From contig NW_013657657.1 in NCBI RefSeq assembly GCF_000142905.1, positions 338,618 through 399,298 on the forward strand: a stretch of 60,681 nucleotides of DNA. The letters run 5' to 3'. Made by a program: the position numbers and the translations under genes. Source of the DNA: Thecamonas trahens ATCC 50062. Its lineage: Eukaryota > Apusozoa > Apusomonadida > Apusomonadidae. Below, piece by piece: positions 17,191 to 25,829 of the stretch; the stretch's first letter is position 1, and every line of letters starts with the position of its first letter. A model generated the notes under the pieces. The model was given only the letters and a program-made list of their open reading frames with translations. It was not told the DNA's origin and searched no databases.

Positions 17191-18845
17191 GTTTGTGTGT
17201 GGTGTGGGTGGGTGGCGAGGGGAGGGTGAGGTGGCGTGTGGGAGGGGGAGGGGGAGGGGCAGGCGGCAGGGAGGATGACCTGTGATGGGTGGCGGTGGCA
17301 GAGGAAGGGGGATCGGGCCAGTGGGTGGTGGCCGGAGGCAGGCGGGCTGAGCTTGGCTCAGCCACCAGTTGCTGGCAGGCGGCAGGCGGTGGGGGATCGG
17401 GATGGGGATGGTGGTAGATGACTAGAAGGCGGTTCAGTGGGAGGAGGGGGGGGATGGGGATGGAGGTGGGGATGCGGGTGGGACGGTCCACCCAATCCAT
17501 GGCCAAGCCAGATCCGATCCTGACCCCTTCCCGACCCCACTAGCCCAGCCAGTGCCAAGAGGAGACAAATCAACTCGTGGCGCTGCTGCTCGCTGCAGCC
17601 GATCGACCACCAAAGCCCTTGTGTTGCTGCTTGCGGGTCAGGCAACGCTGCTGTCATCGGAGCCTGAACTCTTAAATATCCCCCAAAGTCACCAAAACCC
17701 CAACGTCGTCACACCCGCTCGGCAGCCCCTCCTCCCATCGCCCAGGCGGCATGCACTCACTCGCAGCCCACATGCCCTTATTTACAGCGCTGCTCGCAGG
17801 CAGTCGAGCGCACGTTCCATTTGATGGATGCGTTCGACGACAAGGCTGTGGTGATGCGGGATGTTGCACGGCCAGTGGGGAAAATGGGCGGCACTTTCGG
17901 CATTGGTGGCACCAAGTCGATGTTAAAAACCACAGGTCGACACAGGAAGGAGGGGGGTGGTGTCGGAGCCCAGCCGAGGGGGGCACCACCTCCACCGCCC
18001 TGTACAGCCGGTCCCAGGACTCTAGAGGAGCAAGAAGAGTACTTTTAGCAACCGCTCACACACGGCAACCCCACACGCTCGTCCCAAAGCCCGTAAAGGC
18101 TCCCACTAGCCCACTCGCACCTCGGCGGCCAGCCCGCCGTAGGCAGCAGGTCCATTCTCCCCCCCCCCCCCCTTGCGTCCATTGCGAATTTTTTGGGCCT
18201 TCTCGAATTGCCAGCAGCAGTCGGGCAGAGGCAGGGGAGGGGACCGACAGAGCGCCGCCGGGAAGGGGGGTACGGCCTCCGTCAAGCCTAGTCAGACAGC
18301 TCTTGTCTTGCCTGAGAACCAAGACGAGTGCCCTCAGAGCTAGCAACCAAGCGCAACCGTGCTTGCCTCCTCCTGGCTCCCTCCGTCCCTTACACCCCCC
18401 CCACCCCCCCCCACTCCCACACACACACCCCTCCCCTCTCTTCCCGCCCTCGCTCCTGCCTCGCGCCGACCCCCCCCCGCCGCTGCACCCCCCCCCCCCC
18501 TCGTCCCCCCAACCTTTCCCTCGCGGCGTGGTTCTGCACCGCCCGCTTGCACCCTGCACCAACACCCCGCAGGTCGTGCACAGTGGTAGAAGTGCTTAAC
18601 GCAGTCTAGTCTCTCGTCCAGGGCCCGGTCGAGGCAGCACTCTATCCCCTCCGTCCCCGTCCCCGTTTCCCTCGCCGAGGCAGGGCCAACTCAGCGGCTA
18701 ACGACGGTCAGACGAGGCAGGCCGACAGACTCTTGGACACCTGGTGACTAGACCACCGACAAGTCCAAGTCCAAGTCCAAGTCCAAGGTCAACGGCTTCA
18801 CCAACACCAAGGCAAACGCCAAGACCTACGCCAGCGCCAACGGTC
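17191..18845. other. 1.65-kb intergenic region, low complexity, no supported gene
   Basis: It lies between the divergent EXOSC8 and zinc-finger-like genes. The left 290 bp are G-rich on the + strand (17205-17480). Positions 18155-18175 and 18390-18510 carry long C runs, the second with CACTCCCACACACACACC. ORFs in this region are Pro/Arg/Gly composites without homology signs. The moderately complex part, 17640-18130, contains CTTAAATATCCCC at 17670-17682, but I see no convincing gene or RNA. A short AAGTCC hexamer repeat lies at 18764-18787, just upstream of the start codon at 18846. Confidence 0.6.
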
Positions 18846-20311
18846 ATGAACAGGAGCAACTCCGATGCGCTCGGAGGCGACCAGGCAACCAGCTCACGCA
18901 GCGGTCTGCCGCTCATCATGCCCAGCTTGCCGAGTTCGGCAAGCACGGCAAGTTCGGCTGGTATGGCAAGCTCGCTGGGGGAAAGTGGCGGCAACGCCCG
19001 TCGGTCACTTATTGTCCCGCGCGCTGGAGCGCTGCGTGGCGGGGCAGAGGGCGACAGTGCCTCTGCACCCGCTGCTAGCACAGGAAGTAGCTCGGGTGGG
19101 CTCGGCTTTGCGCCGCCGCCTGATGGCGAACAAAAGCCAGCGACCATGATGGTGGTGTGCCGGCACGTCGGCTGCGAGTTTCAGCCCAAGTTCCGCAACT
19201 TTGGCGAGCTCAAGAGCCGGCTCCTCCGCCACGAGCGGTCGATCACCATCCACGACGACCACTTTCGGCAGCACCACGATGATTGCCCCACGTGTGAGGA
19301 GCTCATCCGCCAGGGCGTGTGGTGCGCCGATGGGTCGACCAACTTTAGTGGCGGCGTCGGGCGCGATGCCTGTCGCCACGAAGGCTGCAACTGGATGACG
19401 AGGGCAGTAACCCACTGGAAGCGCAACGAGGCGCGGCTCCGGCACGAACGCTCAATCTCGGCCCACCTTTCCCACGTCCAGGCCTCGACCGAAGTGCTCG
19501 ACTCGGAAGAGTGCTGTGCCACCTGCGCCGCCCTGTTTGCCTCCGAGGTGTGGGCGCTCAACCCGCTCCGTTGCACGGTGACCGGCCCGCCGAGCCGCGG
19601 CGCAGGCAAGGCCGGCGACACCTTTGTCGACCTCGTCGACCCGCCCGAGCTCACGGACTTTGTCGTTCCGAAGCTTGCCCGCGGCGCCGCCCACGGCGAC
19701 CCGCCGGCGCCGGGCATGGTGGCCTCGCTCGAGGAGCTGCGCCACCACTTTGTGCGCCCGAAGCGGTCGTCAAGCAAGAAGCGCAAGGCTCCCAAGGCTC
19801 CCCGCCGCGCAAAATCCAAGATGCGCAAGATCATCTCTGGTGCTGCCCGCCGCCTCGATGCCGACAAGGCTGAGGACGGCTCGCCGAGCGAGGCCGCTCT
19901 CCATGTTGTTGCCACCAATCAGCGCACCGCAGGCCTGCTCTGCACCGTCTTTGGACTCCTGGTCTCGTCGGGCACCCTCACTCTCGAGCCCGTCCGCGCC
20001 CTTGTCTTTCAGCTCGTTCGCATCGCCCACGCTTTCCACGCAGAAGAGACCCCGATCACTGCCCAGCTCGACCTGCACTACGTCTCCATCGTCTCGCCCA
20101 TCGTTTTGAACGCCGAGGCCGCGTTCAAGCAGGTCCCAGCCCTCGCCCAAGTGTGGAAGGGCATGACCAACTGCCTCGACCAGATTGCTCTCGTGCACTC
20201 TCTTCACGAGTCGAACGAGGCTCCGGCAGGCCTCGCTCATGCCATCCCCGTACCCGGCACGACGTCGGTGCCGGTAGGCGAGGCAGCCATCGTCAACGGC
20301 GACGATGACAG

Positions 20312-20397
<86 letters not shown>

Positions 20398-20528
20398 CCG
20401 CCTCACAGGTGTCTGGTGATGATGATGCGAACGCTCTTATCGCCACCGACGACGATGACGGCGGTATGGCGGCCATGATCGAGGCCGCCGCTGACCTTCC
20501 GCCCGTGCCCGTGGCCGTGGCGGAGTAA
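18846..20528 (+). CDS. Two-copy Cys/His zinc-finger-like protein with poly-Asn tract
   Basis: The product has 560 residues from the ATG at 18846; the longer frame opens with GTG. Two related modules, about 105-155 and 176-232, share CRHxGC, then RLxRHERSI or LRHERSI, then HxxH, then CxxC and a final L. Each module has enough Cys and His to bind one or two metal ions; this is not the standard C2H2 spacing and I do not know the family. A basic cluster (SSSKKRKAP, RRAKSKMRKI) near 306-330 looks like a nuclear localisation signal. A region predicted to be helical (370-470) follows, then a run of over 20 Asn encoded almost only by AAC, then an acidic tail. A DNA-binding regulator is plausible. The stop TAA is followed by A, 34 bp from the convergent RasGEF stop. 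Confidence 0.8.
20311..20397 (+). repeat. (AAC)n trinucleotide repeat encoding poly-Asn
   Basis: AAC repeats with a few ATC interruptions encode an Asn tract with Ile inside the zinc-finger-like protein. It is length-variable by nature. Confidence 0.9.
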
Positions 20529-20562
20529 ATGACTAACCGACTGGTGGCTTCTCCCAGCGGTT

Positions 20563-23500
20563 TTACTTGCGCGGCCGCCGTGGCTCGAGCTCAAGAGAGA
20601 GCTCGTACGCGTCGTCGGCAGAGAGCAGTGCGTGCGGCGAAGCCGGTGCAAGGATGTCCGGGTCGAGGAGGAGGACAAGCCGCGCAAGAACGGCTGCGGT
20701 TGCCTGCGGATTAGGTGCGGCTCGGACCAGCGGCGCCAGCCGCGGCAGATCCGACACTGGCCGCGCTGCAGGCGTCGGAAGCTGAGGGACTCGGCTCCGT
20801 GGGACACCGGCCCACTCGCAGAATCGGTCCTGGTGACCGATGAGCTCCTCGTGGACAGCCGAAAGGAGACGCCACTTGCGGACGTTGATGAGCCGGAGTG
20901 CACCACACGCCGACGGCAAGTACGTCGGGTTGCCGTCGTCGATCATCGTCAGGTCCGTGAGGAACATCCCGAGGTACGGGACCGGCGGGTGGTCGAGGTC
21001 CGAGATGGCTAGCGCCTCGCGAAGGTACTTGTACGACTTGGCCTGCCCCGTCAGCGTCTTGAGAACCTCGTGCTTGGCTATTGCCACCTTGGGGACCAGC
21101 GCCCACGCCTTGCGGGTCCGCTTGACTTCGGACGCCGAGAGCCCAGCCACCACCTCCATCACGCCCGAGTAGTTGCCGAGCAGCCGAAGCTCGTCAGCGA
21201 GCTCGATAAACTTGGTGAGCACTCCGCCGCGCGCCTTGGCTGACGACTTGTGCGAGAGCGCGGCCGAGACCACCCACCGTGAGAGCGCGTTGAACAGGCC
21301 GATGAGCAGCATGACGTTGGGCGCCGCAGTCTCGCGTCCGGGCTTCGACCACGCCAAACCTGCAAGCTCGCCGTGGACGTCGACCCGGGTGAAGAGCACG
21401 CCCTCGAGTATCGTCAGCGCATACGCCACGGTCGGCGGGTCAAACTCGTCCAATAGGCCGAGCAGCTGCGCCCGCGACGTTGCGTCGAGGCCCGGCGGCT
21501 GGAGCCCGTACTCGGGCCAGAGACCGACCGTGTGCGCAACAAGGTCAAACCGCGACGGCGGGAGCGACGCGTCAACTGCATCGAGCGCCGCCGAGAGCCG
21601 AGCCGCCAGCGGCACGAGCCGAGCCGCCTGCAGCTCGCCCACAAGCTCGTCGAGAGAGGTCCGGATCGGGCCTTCCTTGAGGTACTCGGGCGCCTGAGCA
21701 CCCCACTCGGCCATGAGGCTCACCACGTGCTTGATGGAAAACATGTCCGAGACCGCAACCGCCGGCGCGGCCGGGTCGCCCTCAGGCGGCGCAGCCTGTG
21801 CCAGTGTGTCAAAGACCGGGCCAAGAACCTCGCGCCGGACTTCGGCCACGTCGACAAACGCGGTGCACGACCGGAAGAAGGCGGCCGCAAAGAACCGGTC
21901 GACCGCCACGTTGTACTTGATGTCGAGCAAGAGTGCCACAAGCGCTGTCGATGAGCCAGCAATGATCCGGCCGGCCTCGTCGATGAGGTACTCGTTGTCC
22001 GGGAGCGGGACAAGGGCGTCCGGGACCGGCGGCTCGCCTGCGCTCCCATTCCCGCTCCCGCCGCGAGCTGCCATTAGCGACGAGATCGAGCGCGGGCGTG
22101 TCCGTCGCGACGGCGACCCAACTTCGACCACTCCTGCGCGCCTCAAACGGGCCTCGAGCGCCCGCTGCTGCGGGGTCGACGACCGTGACGGGGACGCCGG
22201 CGACGACGGGGACCTCGGCGTCGTCGGCGGCTCGGCAGCGTCGGGCGAGGCCGTCGACGAGCCATCTCCGCCGCCAGCCGGAAACTCGATGTTGCCGAGG
22301 ATGTCGTTGAGCGCCGATGCCGAGTGTGAGCGCTGGCGGTTGGTCCCCCGTATCGACGAGCGCCGTCGCCGGCGCGGCATCCGCCGCGCAGCAACACTTG
22401 TCACTTCAGGCGCATCCTCGGACTGAGGCTGAGGTTCGTCCGCCGCTCCCGCCGGCTCCTCCATGACAACGGCGATGGCTTTGCGCAGCCGCTCGTCGAG
22501 CGGCGTTGCCCGACGCGGGCGCGCAGGCACCAGCGGTGGCTGCGGCCCAACTCCGAGAGTGAACCGCTTCGGCCGTGGCGGGCGCTGTGGTGCGTGGACC
22601 GTGACTGACGCTGCGCGGATGCGGCGGGTCTCGGCAGCAAGGCCGCGACGGGTGGTGGGCTCGGCTGCCGACTTGCGGCGTGATCGCGGCGGGAGCGACG
22701 GTGGCAGCAGCTCATCGCTCGTAGCTGACGGGCCAGCTGGTGCCTCGGCCGGCACAGTGTGGATGTGCGCGACCGACGCACGCCGCGAGGCCGTCGCCGC
22801 CGCCAACGCGTCGATTAGCTGGTTGAGCGTGGCCACAAAGACGGACCATGAGTAGGCTGGGAGCTGCGCGGCGAGCCCGCCGTGGGCCACAAGCTCGACT
22901 CGAGTCAGCGCGTCGAGATGCAGCCGAAAGTGAAAGGGTGTCGCCCCGGGATCCGACAGCGGCTGAACTCGAGTAGCGATATTGAAGGGAAAGACGCCAA
23001 GGCGCTCGGCAGCCGGAGCATACGACTCGGTGCAGGCAATGGACGAGTTGGAGAGCGAGAGGGAGACATGGCCGCGTCCGCCGGCATCGTCAAACACAAA
23101 CTGGAAGGGATCCGCTAAGATGGCGGCGTTGACCGCCCTTGCCAGCCTGTCGCCGAGCTCAACCGGGCCCGGCGCGGCGACAACCAGCGGCTCGAGCTCG
23201 GACTCGTTGTAGTTGTCACCCGAGGACGGCCCGCCGAGCGAGACCGAGGCATGCGGGATGAGGCCGACGTCGATGACAGTCGGAATGTACGACTCGCCGA
23301 CGGCCACGTTGTATCTCGGTCTCAAGCGGGCCGCAGCCGGTTTGGCAAGCTGTGGCCCAGAGTGATCCTCGGCCGGCGGCGGGAGCATGTCCCACACAAT
23401 CGAGACAGAAGACAGCGGAGCGCCCACGAGCGAGAGCCTCAGCAACAGCGGCGAGTCGACGAGAACATCCGGAAGAGACGGTCCGATGAGAGCTGCAGCA

Positions 23501-23847
23501 GTCGCAGCCGGAGGAGCAGGACCGACTCTCAGACCATGAAGTGAAGCCGAGCGAGCCCAACCCGAGGCGACTGAGCCATCAGGAGCAACAACAAAGGGCG
23601 TGGCTCGGACAGCGAGCGTAGCGCCCAGATCTTGTTCTGTCAACGTGTATCGAGGATCATCGCTAGGAGGACCGACAGCCACGCCTGTTCGCAGCCAAAC
23701 AACTTGAAATCCGGCACCAGGTGTGCTTCCTGGTGCGAGGACGGCAACTGCCTTGATTGTCATGCCCACCGCCAGTTCGCTCACTCCTTCACCCGTCGCC
23801 GCTTCCACCACACTGAGCGAGACAACCTCCACCGGACACGCACTCAT
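20563..23847 (-). CDS. Ras guanine-nucleotide exchange factor with Ig/A9-like N-terminus
   Basis: The product has 1,094 residues from the ATG at 23847; the longer frame opens with GTG inside a CA repeat. The C-terminal third is a RasGEF (CDC25) domain, roughly 760-1010, with ALSHKSSAKARGGVLTKFIELADELRLLGNYSGVMEVVAGL and PPVPYLGMFLTDLTMIDDGNPTYL, including the catalytic-hairpin region. A RasGEF N-domain precedes it (about 615-755, from DNEYLIDEAGRIIAGS). The first 230 residues contain one or two Ig-like repeats resembling AIR9/A9 domains (VWLRTGVAV, then YTLTEQDLGATLAVRATPF). The middle is disordered with basic Ser-rich stretches. It should activate a Ras-family GTPase. It is divergent from TGS1, with 416 bp between starts. 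Confidence 0.9.
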   Translation of the reverse strand: MSACPVEVVSLSVVEAATGEGVSELAVGMTIKAVAVLAPGSTPGAGFQVVWLRTGVAVGPPSDDPRYTLTEQDLGATLAVRATPFVVAPDGSVASGWARSASLHGLRVGPAPPAATAAALIGPSLPDVLVDSPLLLRLSLVGAPLSSVSIVWDMLPPPAEDHSGPQLAKPAAARLRPRYNVAVGESYIPTVIDVGLIPHASVSLGGPSSGDNYNESELEPLVVAAPGPVELGDRLARAVNAAILADPFQFVFDDAGGRGHVSLSLSNSSIACTESYAPAAERLGVFPFNIATRVQPLSDPGATPFHFRLHLDALTRVELVAHGGLAAQLPAYSWSVFVATLNQLIDALAAATASRRASVAHIHTVPAEAPAGPSATSDELLPPSLPPRSRRKSAAEPTTRRGLAAETRRIRAASVTVHAPQRPPRPKRFTLGVGPQPPLVPARPRRATPLDERLRKAIAVVMEEPAGAADEPQPQSEDAPEVTSVAARRMPRRRRRSSIRGTNRQRSHSASALNDILGNIEFPAGGGDGSSTASPDAAEPPTTPRSPSSPASPSRSSTPQQRALEARLRRAGVVEVGSPSRRTRPRSISSLMAARGGSGNGSAGEPPVPDALVPLPDNEYLIDEAGRIIAGSSTALVALLLDIKYNVAVDRFFAAAFFRSCTAFVDVAEVRREVLGPVFDTLAQAAPPEGDPAAPAVAVSDMFSIKHVVSLMAEWGAQAPEYLKEGPIRTSLDELVGELQAARLVPLAARLSAALDAVDASLPPSRFDLVAHTVGLWPEYGLQPPGLDATSRAQLLGLLDEFDPPTVAYALTILEGVLFTRVDVHGELAGLAWSKPGRETAAPNVMLLIGLFNALSRWVVSAALSHKSSAKARGGVLTKFIELADELRLLGNYSGVMEVVAGLSASEVKRTRKAWALVPKVAIAKHEVLKTLTGQAKSYKYLREALAISDLDHPPVPYLGMFLTDLTMIDDGNPTYLPSACGALRLINVRKWRLLSAVHEELIGHQDRFCEWAGVPRSRVPQLPTPAARPVSDLPRLAPLVRAAPNPQATAAVLARLVLLLDPDILAPASPHALLSADDAYELSLELEPRRPRK

Positions 23848-24263
23848 GGCCACACACAGACACAACACACTCTCTCACACACTCTCTGTACACACTCTGT
23901 GTGTGCCTGTCTCTCTCTCTCTCTTGCCCTTCTCTGTCTCGTCCCTCGACTCTGCCTGCTTCTCCTCGGCCTTCCCCTTCCAACCGCCTTGTCGTCGGGA
24001 TGTGAGTGGGGTACCGCCTTCCGGGGAGGGGGTAGAGCGGGGGCAGGGAGGGGAAGCGGCACGTGAACTGGTCGGGGGGTGGGGGGTGGGGGGTGGGGGG
24101 TGGGGTTGAAAAAATTGGTGAAGGGGGGGTGAAGGGGGAGCGGCATTGAATAGGCCGGCGTACGGGCTCGTAGGGACACTAGAATGCTAGCGATCACTTG
24201 TCTCGCCAACAGCTCGCAGACGCAGACGCAGACGCATCGCTTGTGTCGTCAAGTGTGTGTTGC
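23848..24263. promoter_or_regulatory. Divergent RasGEF / TGS1 promoter region
   Basis: This 416-bp spacer contains CA and CT dinucleotide tracts (23850-23932), unique GC-rich sequence, a septamer G-run array (24074-24105), and a direct GAAGGGGG motif just after it. Both promoters must lie here. Confidence 0.55.
24074..24105 (+). repeat. (GGGGGGT)4GGGG array, predicted G-quadruplex
   Basis: Four perfect GGGGGGT units plus GGGG give five G runs separated by single T residues, the tightest loop length for a G-quadruplex. It lies about 160 nt upstream of the TGS1 ATG on its sense strand. Confidence 0.85.
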
Positions 24264-25424
24264 ATGGCAGACAAGACTGCAGCGGGTGCAGCATCGGCGG
24301 CGGGTTTGGATGCAGCGGGCGTAGTGGCGGTGGCGGATGTGACGGTGGTGGCGGGTGGCGAGGAGGCTGCGATGAGCGCCGACGCTCTGGGCCTCCCCAC
24401 GGCGTTTGGTGGCTTCAAGTCGCGGAAGAAGAGGCGGAGGAGGCGGCCGCATGCTCGTGGCGAGCGAAGAGTGAGAGCCAAGGGTGTAGACGGAAAGCCT
24501 GTGGTGCCTGGGGTCGGTGATGACGAGCACGGCTCGGCGAGCGGGGATGGTGGCCGTGCGGGCGGCGAGGACGACGACGGCGGTGGCGGGGACGGGAACA
24601 GGGACGGAGACACCAACGTAGAGGGGGATGAAGGCGAAAAAGAGGCAAGCGAGTGTATTCCAGTGTGGGATGCCGCATCGCCGCTGCACAAGTACTGGCG
24701 GCAGCGGCATCGGCTCTTCTCACGTTATGATGAAGGGGTGCAGATCGACGACGAGGGCTGGTTCTCGGTGACACCCGAGGCGCTGGCGGCGCACACAGCA
24801 GGTCGGATGGTCGGCACGCTGGCGGCAGAGACTGCGCCGCGGGCGCCAGTCATCTTGGATGGCTTCTGCGGGGTAGGTGGGAACAGCATCCAGTTTGCAC
24901 TCGCCGGCGCCTGGGTCATCGCCGTCGACAACTGCGCCGAGCGGCTCGAGGCCGCCCGCCACAACGCCAATGTCTACGGCGTTGCTGAGTTCATCACCTT
25001 TTGCCTCGGTGACTACTTTGATGTCGCCGCGCGGCTTGCAGGATCGCCCCAGCCGGTCGATGGCGTGTTCCTCTCGCCGCCCTGGGGTGGGCCGGGCTAC
25101 GTCCGCAGCCCGCACTTTGATGTCAACACCGATTTCCCGGCGCCGCTCACATGCGCGGCCATCATGGCTGCCGCTCGCACGCTCTCGCCACACATTGTGC
25201 TCTTTCTCCCCAAGAACTCAATTCTCGACTCGATCGCGCGCCACGTCCGCCCTGCCGACGCCACGGGTGCTGGGCCTGGCCTCGAGATCGAGCGCAATCT
25301 CGCCTTTGGAAAGCTCAAGGCCATCACTGCCTACTATGGTCCCTTGCTCCCAAACGAGTCGAGCTCGAGTCCAGCCGCTGGCCCGAGCGCCAGCCCCACC
25401 GCCAGCCAGCTCGCGAGCGGCTAA
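24264..25424 (+). CDS. TGS1: Trimethylguanosine synthase TGS1 (cap hypermethylase)
   Basis: The product has 386 residues from the ATG at 24264; the longer frame opens with TTG. The catalytic domain is clear: KYWRQRHRLFSRYDEG (144-159), DEGWFSVTPE, the SAM motif ILDGFCGVGGNSIQFA (197-212), AVDNCAERLEAARHNANVYGV, and the TGS1 signature SPPWGGPGY (271-279), where Trp274 stacks on the m7G cap. It converts m7G caps of snRNAs and snoRNAs to m2,2,7G. The N-terminus has a strongly basic stretch (FKSRKKRRRRRP, about 51-62) and an acidic linker, consistent with nuclear/nucleolar location. The protein is short compared with the vertebrate enzyme and similar to other protist and yeast forms. Confidence 0.95.
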   Translation: MADKTAAGAASAAGLDAAGVVAVADVTVVAGGEEAAMSADALGLPTAFGGFKSRKKRRRRRPHARGERRVRAKGVDGKPVVPGVGDDEHGSASGDGGRAGGEDDDGGGGDGNRDGDTNVEGDEGEKEASECIPVWDAASPLHKYWRQRHRLFSRYDEGVQIDDEGWFSVTPEALAAHTAGRMVGTLAAETAPRAPVILDGFCGVGGNSIQFALAGAWVIAVDNCAERLEAARHNANVYGVAEFITFCLGDYFDVAARLAGSPQPVDGVFLSPPWGGPGYVRSPHFDVNTDFPAPLTCAAIMAAARTLSPHIVLFLPKNSILDSIARHVRPADATGAGPGLEIERNLAFGKLKAITAYYGPLLPNESSSSPAAGPSASPTASQLASG

Positions 25425-25829
25425 TCATCGACTGCCGCGGCCGAGAAACCCAGCCACATCAGACAAACGATTGCGGGCTGGTGGGCACATGTCCTCGCTG
25501 GGGCCAAGCGCAGTGGGTCCCGTCCAACCGCACCTATGCAGCTCGAACATGAGCTCCGATCGTATCTTCAGCCGTGGTCTTCATCAACCTGACCTGTGCA
25601 ACTGATGCCTTGGCCCGCAGTCATCCGACATGGGGTATTGGGGCCCACTGCTGTGGAACCCATCCAGTCGCGCGTGTGCAGCTCGAGCATAAGCTCCGAT
25701 CGTCAGCGCTAGTCTCAATCTGACCAGCAGTAGTGGCCAGTGGCATCAGCGTGGCCGTGTCGCCCGCGTCGCCAGCTTCCGATGCCAATGGTCCAATGCT
25801 TCCACACGTCTCGCCACGAAAAGAAACGA
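25425..25829. other. Intergenic region with two degenerate 140-bp repeats
   Basis: Two related segments occur at an offset of 140 bp: GCTCGAACATGAGCTCCGAT at 25541 and GCTCGAGCATAAGCTCCGAT at 25681, each preceded by a related 22-bp block (25519 and 25659). No gene is evident. The region is the probable promoter of the giant membrane-protein gene. Confidence 0.6.

Noticed and set aside
17751-18599. 282-codon + strand ORF in the 17-18.8 kb spacer
   Set aside because: It has no ATG-proximal conservation, Pro/Arg/Ser low complexity and passes through C homopolymers.
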